A DNA stretch of 64,000 nt from Glycine soja (lineage: Eukaryota > Streptophyta > Magnoliopsida > Fabales > Fabaceae): NCBI RefSeq assembly GCF_004193775.1, contig NC_041019.1, positions 53,233,928 through 53,297,927 on the forward strand, written 5' to 3'. Every line of letters begins with the position of its first letter. Position 1 is the first letter of the stretch. Position numbers and translations under genes: made by a program. Under the pieces are notes generated by a model, which saw nothing but the letters and a program-made list of their open reading frames with translations, was not told the DNA's origin and did not search any database. This document shows positions 49,101 through 58,718 of this stretch, piece after piece.

Positions 49101-50032
49101 ACAAGTTGATGTTTTAGGATTAAAAATCAACAGGAGCAAACATGAGTCTGTGTAAAGCAGAAGGTGCACAGCTTCAGAGTGTAAGGGTATTGTCTTAGGG
49201 ACACTCAATCTTGGAATTGATTGTTCAGAGAACAGAAAAATGCCTAGACATTGGACTCACCAGCACCTCTCCAAGTGAAGTAAATCAGTTCTGAATAGTT
49301 AATATATATAGACAAACCTGTTGTCTTTCTTTGTCATTTGAGTTTTCAAAAATGTAACCGTTGGTGAACTTAATAATTACTTTCAGAATTGAAATAATGG
49401 TTTACTTGAATCTACTCTAATAATCTAATTTCTTAACAACAGCATACTCTTTCTACTGGTGTCCTATTATGATTCTTTCTCACATTGATTACACATCTTC
49501 TATATGAATGACATACTTTAACTATAAAAATAAAAAAAATAAAAAAATTAAAATGCACCACTAGATTATCATTAGCCATTCCAAGATTTTCTTTCAAATA
49601 TTCAAACACTCGCTCACTGATTGATTACATCTTTCAAATTCATCAACTGTTCTTCAACGTCGCCCAGCACAATGAAATTATAAAAATAAAAAAAAAGGCA
49701 CCAGTAGGTTATCGTTAGCCATTGCATGAACCCCTTAATGATCTTCCATATTTTCATTTAAATATTCAAAGATTTCACTCACTGTTCCATTGATCATCAA
49801 CTTTTCTTAATCCATCAACTTTTCTTCAACATTGCCCAGTACAATGAAATCCATAATTTTTCTTTCCAAAACATTGATCATCAAAAACCCGAATTCGAAA
49901 TAAGCAGAACAAACCAAACCACCATACCTTTGCAATCCTCTTGGCGCTACGGTACGTCATCATACGTTGCCACGCAGCCATCAATGCAATGCCGAGTACC
50001 ATCCCCAGAAAAATCCCAGAAAACAACCCCAT
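37139..50032 (-). CDS. SYT5-like: Synaptotagmin-like SMP/C2 membrane-contact protein (SYT5 type), complete
   Basis: Eleven exons on the minus strand: 49928-50032, 47575-47676, 47316-47366, 46408-46528, 40667-40785, 40481-40579, 39409-39489, 39234-39319, 38725-38950, 37770-37934 and 37139-37621. They sum to 1,638 bp (545 residues) with consistent phase and GT-AG junctions. Plant synaptotagmins tether membranes, mainly at ER-plasma membrane contacts, and their SMP domain carries lipids. An N-terminal anchor (MGLFSGIFLGMVLGIALMAA) is followed by an SMP domain at about residues 70-250 (VKWLNKQLSKLWPFVAD, FRWGGDPNIVLAVEALVAS, EPKPRIDYTLKAVGGSLTAL), one C2 domain at about 255-385 (LKNMEMIGKSDPYAVLYIRP, NNLNPVWNEVFDLIAEDKET), a charged helical segment near 395-425 and a Gly/Val-rich repeat tail. 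This is the SYT5 layout and usual length. Intron 4 (40786-46407) has grown to 5.6 kb by transposon insertion, yet no exon is damaged. Confidence 0.93.
37365..37430. repeat. Perfect 33-bp tandem repeat within SYT5-like coding sequence
   Basis: Units 37365-37397 and 37398-37430 are identical and encode the 11-residue repeat AGLVGTGIGAG. Neighbouring, less similar units extend the Gly-rich tail. The length is a multiple of three, so unit gain or loss would keep the frame. Confidence 0.85.
37681..37706. repeat. G-rich homopolymer tract (G5-T-G20) in SYT5-like intron 10
   Basis: A run of 20 G residues follows G5 and T. On the transcribed minus strand it is a C tract about 60-85 bp upstream of the last exon's acceptor side (exon 11 begins at 37621). 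Confidence 0.9.
39545..40073. mobile_element. hAT-like MITE with 8-bp target duplication in SYT5-like intron 6
   Basis: The 529-bp element is bounded by perfect 8-bp repeats TGTAGTAG at 39537-39544 and 40074-40081. Its ends are inverted: CAAAGTTGTCTAACTC on the left and CATGGTTATCTAACCC from the right. Both ends start with CA, as many hAT termini do. Subterminal regions carry repeated GAGTTTAC/AACTCG motifs. No ORF was found. It lies 56 bp upstream (minus sense) of exon 7. Confidence 0.75.
40431..40452. repeat. Poly(C) run of 22 bases in SYT5-like intron 6
   Basis: C22 on the plus strand is a G22 run in the SYT5-like pre-mRNA, starting about 29 bp after the exon 6 donor (exon end 40481). A G tract this close to a donor could influence splicing, or be an unreliable base count. 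Confidence 0.9.
40930..41190 (+). mobile_element. Ty1/copia-like LTR with adjacent primer-binding-site-like sequence
   Basis: A block of about 260 bp contains a TATATATACTGTTTGTAAACC promoter-like segment, a polyadenylation-like AATAAATGATATTTTATTTC and a CT-rich end, followed at about 41193 by TGGCATCAGAGCATTG. TGGTATCAGAGC is the standard copia primer-binding site for initiator methionine tRNA, so this looks like a 5' LTR plus PBS with one mismatch. No pol ORF follows; a TSO1-like gene fragment in the opposite orientation lies right after it. The left boundary is uncertain. Confidence 0.6.
41197..41700 (-). pseudogene. TSO1/CPP-like CXC-domain gene fragment
   Basis: The minus strand encodes, without introns, part of a tesmin/TSO1-like CXC transcription factor. 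The end of the first Cys-rich repeat (CDCFATRTYCTNPCACQGCL) is followed by the linker (IAFAPKIVQP) and the second repeat (HKSGCNYKRSMCLKKYCECY, then ANVGCSSGCQCEGC). Family members bind DNA through two CXC repeats of this kind. Only about 165 residues are present, with the 5' part missing and an abrupt 3' end at the copia-like primer site near 41200. One cysteine of the second repeat is replaced by tyrosine (CNYK). The frame from 41700 to 41197 is open. It lies in sense orientation in SYT5-like intron 4. Whether it came by retroposition or by element capture is inference. Confidence 0.75.
41705..42351 (+). mobile_element. Ty3-type LTR copy B, left part (split by LINE insertion)
   Basis: This matches the left 650 bp of copy A at 34100 in the same order: GCTCAGCGAGTCAGAACCGC start, ACATATAAAAAGAAAGGAAA, CTCTCATGACAATGAGAGAC, CTCTTTGATGTAATGATTTT and GCTTTAGGATATAGATATTG. 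The match stops at 42351, where a T run begins, and resumes at about 45140. Confidence 0.65.
42352..45135 (-). mobile_element. L1-type LINE, 5'-truncated and decayed, inserted in LTR copy B
   Basis: The element runs on the minus strand from about 45135 to a T10 tract at 42352-42361, which is its poly(A) tail. Open segments in changing frames are 45085-44270 (reverse-transcriptase start, SPGPDGLNFKFIKQFW, LNEYRPISLIGSIYKIVAK), 44366-43836 (GIRQGDSLAPLLFNI, ILQYADDTIFYGEA), 43723-43463 (FLWGGGSEHRKIAWVNW) and 43444-42716 (a zf-RVT region, MNRLPTRMNLRRR, MCPLCGLQEEKAAHLFFSC). The YADD active-site block is present. The endonuclease domain is absent because of 5' truncation, and frame breaks make it inactive. 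It lies in sense orientation within SYT5-like intron 4. Confidence 0.85.
45140..45322 (+). mobile_element. Ty3-type LTR copy B, right part
   Basis: The sequence resumes the match to copy A: GTAATTAATTCATTTTAGTA, TCAATGAACCAGATTCGATT, TACAAGCATAATCCCTATGG and TTTGGTACGCTTGTCAAGGA. Relative to copy A, about 270 bp (34760-35030) is missing between the two parts of copy B, so the LINE insertion was accompanied by, or followed by, a deletion. Confidence 0.6.
48455..48745. repeat. Intron 1 repeat of SYT5-like gene, first copy
   Basis: This block matches 49575-49865 in direct orientation. Both contain CCAAGATTTTCTTTCAAA, TCATCAACTGyTCTTCAACG, AGGTTATCGTTAGCCATT, ATTCAAAGATTTCACTCACT and CATTGCCCAGTACAATGAAA. 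Each copy is itself made of two related units of about 150 bp with the shared core CTTCAACrTyGCCCAGyACAATGAAAT. Confidence 0.8.
49575..49865. repeat. Intron 1 repeat of SYT5-like gene, second copy
   Basis: Direct copy of 48455-48745, about 1.1 kb away, also in intron 1, ending about 60 bp before the exon 1 donor side. The two copies differ at scattered positions, so the duplication is not very recent. Confidence 0.8.
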
Positions 50033-51087
50033 TTTTTCTCAGATTCCAAACAACTCTACCCTTTCAATACAAAACCTGAAAACACACACCAAAATCAAAT
50101 CAAAACCGAAGATACCCAAATGAAAAAAGCACGCAAATTTAAGAAACAAACCATCAAACCAAAACGGAAACTTACAGTTAGATTTGAGAAAAGGATCACA
50201 AAGGGTCAAAATTGGGGAAATGAACACCAATTGGGATGAGAATTGAAAAAGACACCAAACGGTGCAACTGGAGTTTTGTTTTTCTATTTTGTAGTTACGA
50301 AAGAATCTCTCTTTGTGTATGTGTGTTTCAAAACTGTGATATTTTTCTTGTTTGTAACGTAAAATTGAGGGATTGTGGTGAGCTCTCTGCCTCTTCCTCC
50401 GCAAGATTGGAATGAAACTTGTAAGGGACTGAGTCTAAACTCGTTCGACATCATTTTACCATCCTTCCATTTTCTTTCCTCGATGCATTTATTGGTTTTT
50501 TCGGCATTTTCACTCTTAAAGCAAGTTTCATTTTCTTCATACACATTACACGTGGTCACGTCCACCTTTTTTTTCTTCCTGTTTTAGTCGTGTGGGGAAA
50601 AAAATAACCTTATATTATAGTAAATCTATAAAATAATATTAAAATAGTATTTTATCAATCATCAAGCATTTGAATCCTGGTATGCAAATACATTATTATT
50701 TTTTTTTTTGGTAGAGAACACTTGTAGTTTATATAAAAAAAAATGTATTTTATCAATTAAATTATTTTAATTTTTTAAGTAAAAAATTTAGAGCAAGCAG
50801 AACATCTGACGAAAATAGAAAAGTCTTTTGCAAACAAGTCATTGGTTGAACATCAAATTCAACAAGTGTAAAATTATTGACAACAAAGACAATCAACTCA
50901 CTCATCCTCTCTGAGAGCTTATGCACATACATATTGTTTGTCTATATTCCATACGAGAGTTTTCAAGTCATTTTCTTAAAGATTTTGGGTTATGTTTTTT
51001 GGTTGGTGCAAGGAAAAAAAAACTAATTATAAGTGTACAACTATTTATCAATATCGCGAGTGAATATGGGTCCTAATCATCCTGTCC

Positions 51088-51411
51088 AAGATACAACTTT
51101 CTGAGCTTGCAACAAAAAACAATCAACTCTGTTATTCTATGTAAGGGCTCATTCACATATTATTTGTCTATTTCAAATGAGATTTAATGTCATTTTAAAA
51201 AAAATGGATAGTGGAATGAAGAGAGATGTTGTAAAAAGGAGAAATTATGAAGATACAACTTTCTGAGCTTGCAACAAAAAACAATCAACTCTCTTATTCT
51301 ATGTGAGGGCTCATTCACATATTATTTGTCTATTTCAAATGAGATTTAATGTCATTTTAAAAAAAAATGGATAGTGGAATGAAGAGAGATGTTGTAAAAA
51401 GGAGAAATTAT
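51088..51411. repeat. Near-perfect tandem duplication, unit about 162 bp
   Basis: Units start at 51088 and 51250 with AAGATACAACTTTCTGAGCT and run through GTTGTAAAAAGGAGAAATTATG. Only a few differences are visible (TGTTATTCT/TCTTATTCT, GTAAGG/GTGAGG, one extra A in an A run). A more diverged related block at about 50877-51000 (GACAACAAAGACAATCAACTC, TTGTTTGTCTATATTCC) looks like an older third copy. Confidence 0.9.
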
Positions 51412-52657
51412 GATTCCATTTGTTTCATTGTAAAATTGAGGATGAAACATAATGAATCAGGATGAGTCATATTGATTCGATCACTACTTAAGGAATTTTA
51501 AATAAAAATAGACTATTAAAACAATTATATGAAGAAAATAAAATTGGTAGTTATTTCCAAAAATTAATTTGATGGTAAAAATATTTCGGATACTAATGTA
51601 ATTACATGCTAATCTTAATTTGTTGGACCAATTCAAGAGTTTAAAAATAAGATGAAATCTATTATCCTATAGTAGGCATTTGTTTCACAGGTAAATCATT
51701 TAATCCCCAGAAAACAAGAAATTTTTTTACTCCTCGTCTATTATTGTCTATTATTAAGTAATAAAAAAATTAATCACAAATATAATTTATATTTAGATAA
51801 GCAATAATCTCGTCTTTAATTCATATTTAATCTCAGCAAATAGGATAAGAAATAATTATTCCCATAAGATAAAAATCTCTTTTTGGTGAATAAAAATACA
51901 CATATATCCTCCTACCATACATTACCCCGCTTGTATATTTTTTAACAAACTAAAAAAAAATATTTCAGTCATTATTATATATATTCCTAGGGGGAAAAAT
52001 GTCAAATAAACACGTTTTAATTACTTTCCAGCATATAAAAAATATTCTCAATATTTTTAATAATTAATCAAATATATAATATATTTGAGAATAAATATTC
52101 TCATACTTTATTCCTATGAATAACAATTCTCATACTAAAAATATTATCCGTGAAACAAATATGACATGGTTATTTTTTTTATGAATCAGAATTAATTAAT
52201 AAAAGACAAGAATTCATTCATCAAGATATAACTGGGTTAAATAATGCACAAGGCTTTGCCCATACAAAGATTTAGTTTAGTGCAACCCATTTATTAAATA
52301 TATAAGACAGATCAAAGCTTTTGTTAAAGACTTTTTAGCTAAACAATATGGTCTCAAGCCATCTAAAAGGCCTTATATAGTTCAGCGATCTCAAGTTAAT
52401 TATTTGACAATTATAACTTACGACTTTTATAAACTTATAAACTTCATTTCATTGTTTCACATCAATTAGTTCGTGATGAGAAGGAGAAAAAAAGCTAAAA
52501 TATGCAACTTACTTTTGATTATGCCAACGTAAATTTTGATTAAGACACAATGTTTGTCTATGATTGACATCATAGCTGATAGCTCCCTTTCATTTCCGGA
52601 ATCATCGTTGGTGTAGAAAAATTTTGCCCATCAAGAGTTGCTCAATATCTAATTAGA

Positions 52658-52957
52658 GTAAATGGTTAATTTATTCTTTAAAATTATAATATACTATTAC
52701 TTTAGTCTTTAAATTTAACAAAATTAATAAAATGATATTTTAATTTGTTTCATCTAGCTCCTTAGTAATGTCCCTAAATTTAATTACTTACAATTTTTTA
52801 CCCTATCACATATGTCGTCGCTTGATATATGTAAATTTAGATTAAAGTGAGTGACGAATTATAGTTTTTAATGACTTTTTTAAAAAGTTTTTTAATTCTA
52901 GAGACTAAAGTCACAAGGAATCATAACTTTAGAGATTAAATTGATAATTTACTCATG
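52658..52957. mobile_element. Long-TIR MITE, about 300 bp
   Basis: The left end GAGTAAATGGTTAATTTATT matches the reverse complement of the right end, GAGTAAATTATCAATTTAAT, and similarity continues inwards over about 70 bp (ACTTTAGTCTTTAAATT versus ACTTTAGTCTCTAGAATT). The target duplication was not resolved. Confidence 0.6.
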
Positions 52958-54929
52958 TACTTATTTAGTCTTTATAGATTATAATATCTCTGGTGTTTTA
53001 TATAAAAAATAATTAATCAAGACTTATGGTAATAGTAAAATTAGTAAATTTTAATTAATAATGTAACAAATTTAAATTATTTTAAAAATATTCATAAAAT
53101 TAAACGGTTGAGTGATTTAATGACATTGTTCTTAATTCAAGAGACATTTCCTTCTATCAATAAAATAAGTGTAACTTATATTGTGAATAACTAAATAGAT
53201 GTATCCACCTACATGAAAAATAATTGAGGGTGTAATTAATAGACTTTACATTATTTAATTAAAAATTTGAAAAGAAATTTTTAATTAATACATTATATTT
53301 CTTATAATTTAGATAAAAAGTTATATCTAATTATTTCTTATATGACTTTAAAAATTAATTTCTGTATAAAATAAATGAAAAAATTTAGTCGCTATAATAT
53401 CTTTATTAATACAAAATGGCCCCTACCCTTGCATTCTTCCTAAAAAGCATACATTTTTTGTAATTTGAGATTTACGTATGTTAACCAAGAATGTTTTGAA
53501 GTATAATATGAAAGGAAGTCCCTTTTCATAGGCTTATCTAAATGAATATAACGATTTGCATTTTAATTTTTCATATCATCAATCAAATCATCAAAAGGCA
53601 ATTGAGTTTGGTATGGTAAGAAAATTCACCTTTTTAAGGGATATATAAAATTCCACTAACTTTATATTATAACTTTAAGGTGATTGGGATGCTTTGAAAG
53701 CTTGAGTTTGAAAATGGTAACTAATAGGTGTCTCTTTTATGGATAGAGTAATATTTATTACTTGAGAGATTTAACTTTTATTACTTAAAGGATCAAGATT
53801 AAAAGACCATAATCAGTTGAGATGGCATTGCAGTTTATTAGATACCGAAAAAACATGTTTTATTATTGAGATGTTGGTTTAGAATCACCATGATGATCTC
53901 GAGCTCTTCCACTCTATTGTTGTTTACAATTTGTGTAAGCGTTCCATTGTTTGTTTGTGTAGAAATTTATTATATTTTACGATGCTTTATAATTTATAGA
54001 TTTTAAATTTCTGGACTCTTACTTTAAAAATCAATCAATTTATTTTATTCATTTGCTTAAAACTTGATTTTATACAAATTACTTAACCCAAACAAAATTC
54101 TTGTGTGAACTATACTAGATCTTACCATTTAATTAGTACTTATAGGATTTAATTCACTCATCAATTGATTAAAAGTATGATAAGAAATTCTGCTTTTAAA
54201 TTCCACTTGTAAGGGATGTATAAAAAACGACTAACTTTATATATAACTTTAAGCTTGTTGGGATGCTTTTTTTTTTTTTTTTTTCTATCAACTAACAATA
54301 AAACAACTAAGAGTTAAATTACATTGAAATGTATCCAAATATATAGCACAGACTATGTAAATTTTGAAAAGAAAAATAAAATAGTCAAAAATAAAAGTGT
54401 TAGAGTCTTGTCGCGTGTTAGCCTTATACTTTTAATTTTCACGCTTTAACTTTTTTTTTTAGTTTAATTATTATCCAATATAAGAACAAGAAAATAATCT
54501 TATCAGGCTATATAAATTATTAATACGATTTTTAAAGTGACTAATAAACTTATCGAACATAATATAATTATAATTAAATAATAATATGAATACTATTTAA
54601 TTTATTATAATTATTTTTCTTTTTTAACACATTATGCACTTTATCATACATTTTTCTTCTTCTTGCCACACATCTTACTAAACTTTGAAAAGAAAAATAA
54701 AATGCCCAGAAAACATGATTATTCAAAGTATCGTGCAACCAAAAATTACAACAACTTCCACTTCTTACTGTTAACTACAAAGAAGAAGAAAAAAGAAAAA
54801 ACTCACAAATGAAAGAAATGTAAAAGGAAATGAGAAAAAAACAAGTCCAATATTTCGCCGTCCGCGGAAACTCTGAGCTGTAACAAAAATTATCCAATGA
54901 TGCGTACCCACCGTAAGCTAACCTATTCC

Positions 54930-55838
54930 TCACTGAAACTGCAGCACCAACGCCGTAACGAAGCCGTAAACAACCACGCGCACGTCGGCACGGGTCGCGA
55001 ACGCGCCGCCGCTGGGAGACTGTGCCACCGTGATCGGCGGAGACTGAGCGGCATCGGGACCCGGCGGCTCCTGGTACGGCGGCGGAGGCGGCTGGTTGAG
55101 ACTCGGCGGCAAGCCGAGACCGCGCAGGACGGCGATCTCGAACGCCAAGCCGTGCTGGCACTGCACGCCGTCGCCGGCGTCGGAGAAGAAGTAATTCGGT
55201 CCAACTATGGTCAACGGCACAGCAACGGTCAACGCTTCGCCGAAACCACGGCTTCCGCCGTTGTACACGAAGGTTCCGTTGTCGGAATCATCGGCGGTGC
55301 AGTTCAGATAGGTCGTCTTGTTGTAAGTCTGAACCACCGTTTGGTTCGAGTTCGTATTGAAAACTAAAAAATTAGCAAAAAGAAAAACAAGAACACAGAA
55401 AATTAATTGAATTAGATTTTCGCGTTTGCTTCATGAAATTCTGAGAGTTGAAAAAAGTGAAATTCGCGATGAGTTTAAAGATTCGATCGGATTTCAATTT
55501 CATGTTGATTTTCATTTTGCATTTGTTTTCGCGGCAATAGAACAGGGGAACTGTAGGTATTAAAGGCGTAAAACGACGTCGTGTTATGAAAAGCGGAATA
55601 ATAATGTAATGAGAAGAGAAAAGAGTGAATGAGTTTACTTACTGAGATAATCGCCAAGGTCGAAGGTTTGAGTAGAAGCCCAAGAAGAGTAGTTGGTGGC
55701 GGTTGTGTTGGTGGTGGAGTTGAAGGACCATCCGGCGGCGCCACCGACAGTGTGGTTATGGTAACCGGTTTCGGCGGCGGAGACGACGGTGATGAGGAGG
55801 GAGAAGGCCGTGATGTACGCCGCGATGGGTGGCGCCAT
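54930..55838 (-). CDS. Phytocyanin-like (early nodulin-like) secreted, probably GPI-anchored protein
   Basis: Two exons, 55643-55838 and 54930-55363, total 630 bp (209 residues) with a phase-1 GT-AG intron. Residues 1-21 form a signal peptide (MAPPIAAYITAFSLLITVVS), followed by a plastocyanin-like domain (AAGWSF, FDLGDYLIFNTNSNQTVVQT, YLNC, EALTVAVPLTIVGPNYFF, VQCQHGLAFEIAV). A Pro-rich linker (PPPPPYQEPPGPDAAQSPP) precedes a hydrophobic C terminus (VRVVVYGFVTALVLQ) typical of a GPI-attachment signal. Active phytocyanins bind copper through His, Cys, His and Gln/Met. Here the cysteine of LNC is present, but Asn stands where the first ligand His is expected (NQTVV) and GHC reads VQC, so copper binding is doubtful, as in early nodulin-like proteins. 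Several N-x-S/T sites are present. The coding region is distinctly GC-rich, which produces many long spurious frames on both strands. Confidence 0.85.
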
Positions 55839-57324
55839 TGCCGGTGATGTGGTGGCGAGATGTGTTACAGTGAATTTGTAAATTGCGTGGTTATGTATAC
55901 TTTGTCTATAATTTATTCTTTTAAAAGAAATCTTTTTAAGTGCATGAAACTGCGTGCAAATGAGGGGTTGACTGTGTTTGATAACATGACAAAACTTTTA
56001 GATAAATATTTATTTTAGTTTTCAGAAGTATAAGACAATAAAAATTGAATTTTTAAAAATGAAAAATTTAGATTTAATTATTGAATGTATAAAAATTAAA
56101 AAATTGGAAAGATTAATTATGTTATTAAATTTGTAAAATTAATTTATTATTAAATTTTATCATTTGAGAATCTATTAGACAATAAATTATATTTTTTAAC
56201 AATAATTTTATATTAAATTATAAATTTTAAGAATTAATTTGTCATTAAATTATTTTACATGATTAATTTTTTACAATTTTTATATATTCAATAATTAAAT
56301 TTAAATTTTTTATTTTTTAAATTAATTTATTGTTGTCTCACATTTTTTAGGAATAAAGATCCTAAAATTAAAAACAATGTTAATGTATCTAAAACATATT
56401 AAATAGAAATGAATATTCATCGTTTATATCCTAATATCAATAATGTATATAAACAAATGCTTTAAATTAAACATTAATGAAAATTATTAAAAAATAAACA
56501 AAAAAATCATATTTAAAATACTTAAAAATCCTCGTTTCTAAACTGGTCTAAGGAGAGTTGGTGCTTACCACGTAGGTTCCAATTTTGAAGACTTCAGAAG
56601 GTCAAAGCTAGTAAGGCATGAGTTGGCATTTCTCTTTCTAAACTTTCTTACAAACATTAATTAATGTGTGGGTCTAACTAAGGTGGGGAAGATTCTAAGT
56701 GGTCCACCGGTGAATTTATCTACAATAAAAGAATAAAAGGTTAAGTATTGATTAATCTTTTATATATTTAAATTAATTTTGTAGAGAATTTAAATTAATC
56801 TTTTTAATCAATATTAATTACTTTTCTTTGTTTTTTCATTTTCATAACCTAATTCTTCCACATCACTATTTGCACCACCATCTGCTCCCTTCTAGATTTT
56901 GGATTTTCTTTTTCCAATCTACACAAGTGGCTACACCAACAAAAAAAGTAATAATTTCATTTTGATTTCCATCAAAAAAAGTAACAACGATTTCTAATTT
57001 CAAAGTGCATTCATTTGCTTTCTAGCAACTCCATCTTCTCCCAACCATGCATATTGACTAGTATCTAAACGAGACCCATATTGACTATAACCACCCAATT
57101 TGTTCAAAAATCTCAATTACAGCAAACAACTAAGATATTTTCCTACAAGTGCAATTTTCGAAAATTAAACTACAGAATACCCAACTACAAGAGCACATAC
57201 ATCTACATCTACAACTATGTTAGTGCACAAGCAACACCCCATAGCACTAACAGAATTACACAGCAACTAATAAGAGATCAAAAAGAACCAATCAATGGGG
57301 AAAAAAACATAGGTGCCATAATTG
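55839..57324. other. Intergenic region with long-TIR MITE
   Basis: The stretch holds the phytocyanin promoter at its left, a long inverted-repeat MITE at about 56012-56355 and AT-rich DNA. The short plus-strand frame 57081-57350 overlaps the end of the HAL3-like gene on the other strand and has no recognisable domain. Confidence 0.5.
56012..56355. mobile_element. Long-TIR MITE downstream of the HAL3-like gene
   Basis: The left arm contains AAAAATTTAGATTTAATTAT then TGAATGTATAAAAATT. The reverse complement of the right arm contains AAAAATTTAAATTTAATTAT then TGAATATATAAAAATT. Arms exceed 100 bp and include TAAGACAAT/GAGACAAC near the tips. Ends and target duplication are approximate. Confidence 0.65.
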
Positions 57325-58718
57325 TCAACATGGATAATATGTCAAAATGATTTCATGAGCGATCTTCACAGTGTAAGAAATTTCAGAAGGTTCAACCATT
57401 GCACCAATCTCACATTCCTCCCCTTTATCTTCATCTTCTTGGGGTTCGATGACTGTCATGCTGCCCCTTTCTTTGCGTGTGATGATTGTAATGTCATGTT
57501 CTTCTTCTATGCACTTGAGATGCCTTTCTGTGAAAGGATTTTTCCACATAAAAGGGTGCATCGATGGTGCAACATAAAATGGCTTCTTGCGGTCCCATGC
57601 TTGTACAATTCTTGTCAGTAGATCGTCACAAATCCCTCCCACAATCTACAACACCATAATATCTCTAAAAGTGAAAACTAAATAAGAAGTATACAGAACA
57701 CAATATTGGTAATTTTCAACTGCATATGTACATAAAATAGATGTAAACATGACAGCAAGAACTGAACATCGATCTTATAATATATAGGAGCATATTTATA
57801 GACATAGACCATAGTAGATGGTTCATGTACTAAATAGTAGTAATGGTGATTAGTGAATACTGGCTTTTAAAATAGACAATATGAGGGGGAAAAAGAGAGT
57901 AAGAGTAGCATAAATGAAATGAGAATGTCAAAATAAATATAACTATATAAAAACGATAAGATACAAAATGATTGTATGATAGAAGATATTAGTGTGACAC
58001 CATTTTAAAAAAAATGACAAAATCTATTGAAGTGTGGTTTGAATATGAACAAATAAGGCCATTGAAAGCACAATAAAGGACAGTATATTACATGGTATTT
58101 AGTCATGAGAAAGGAGAAGAAAAAGATCAAGAAAAATACTAAACGAAGTTGTTAACAAAAATCTCAGTAAATAATAATAATGCCACAATATCTTTGAAAT
58201 TAGTCTTTAATCGACTCATACTGATCGCAGCCAACCTCTATAGGATATTGTTGCTGTAGTAAATGATTCATAATTAATGATTAATCTAAATTGTATAATT
58301 TTAGAAAAGACAATTTGTTTAGTACATAGTAAAGTCGCTATCAATCATATGACAATGTAGAGAGAAAGAGCCAAAATCTGCATAGTTTTAGGGGTTTGAT
58401 TACCTTGGCAAGGGTGTGTGCCGATAGTGGAGCAATGACCATGATATCAGCCCATTGAAGAAGTTCATTGGCAGAATTACTTCGATAAACATTTAGACCT
58501 TTAGGAAATAATGATTCTGTATCAATAAAACGTAACGATGATTTTGTGAAAACAACACTAATTTTTGCCCATCCTGAAAACTCTAGACAAAGTAGTCTGA
58601 ATTTGAGCGCATCAATACATCCACAAGCAGCAAGTAGAATCCGAGGCATCCTCGGAACAGTATGAAGCCGAACTCCCTCAGACATTGCTTTTGTAATGGC
58701 AGGATTTGAGCAATCCAT
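57325..58718 (-). CDS. HAL3-like: HAL3/phosphopantothenoylcysteine decarboxylase-like flavoprotein lacking catalytic residues
   Basis: Two exons, 58404-58718 and 57325-57645, total 636 bp (211 residues, near the 209 of Arabidopsis HAL3a). The start is the ATG of MDCSNPAITKAMSEG. HAL3 enzymes are FMN proteins that decarboxylate phosphopantothenoylcysteine in coenzyme A synthesis. Family marks seen: PRILLAACGCIDALKF (flavin-binding start), VVFTKSSLRFID, QWADIMVIAPLSAHTLAK, GGICDDLLTRIVQAWD, FYVAPSMHPFMWKNPFTERH and IGAMVEPSEI. Known catalytic residues of plant HAL3 are the His of LHIELRRWAD, the Asn of APAMNTLMW and the Cys of ACGDYGNGAM. Here the first region reads SANELLQWAD without His, the second has His for Asn (APSMHPFMW) and the ACGD segment is replaced by an acidic stretch (EPQEDEDKGEEC) before IGAM. 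The frame is fully open. It may be a regulatory pseudoenzyme or a young pseudogene. Confidence 0.85.

Larger units (their letters stand above)
50033..54929. other. Intergenic region upstream of the SYT5-like gene
   Basis: The SYT5-like promoter and leader should lie just above 50032. Beyond that I see a tandem duplication at 51088-51411, a long-TIR MITE near 52658-52957 and otherwise very AT-rich DNA. No gene is supported. Confidence 0.5.

Noticed and set aside
54775..55367. Several long overlapping frames on both strands with Arg- and Ala-rich peptides
   Set aside because: They are frame shadows of the GC-rich phytocyanin-like exon, which alone has a signal peptide, domain motifs and a valid splice partner.
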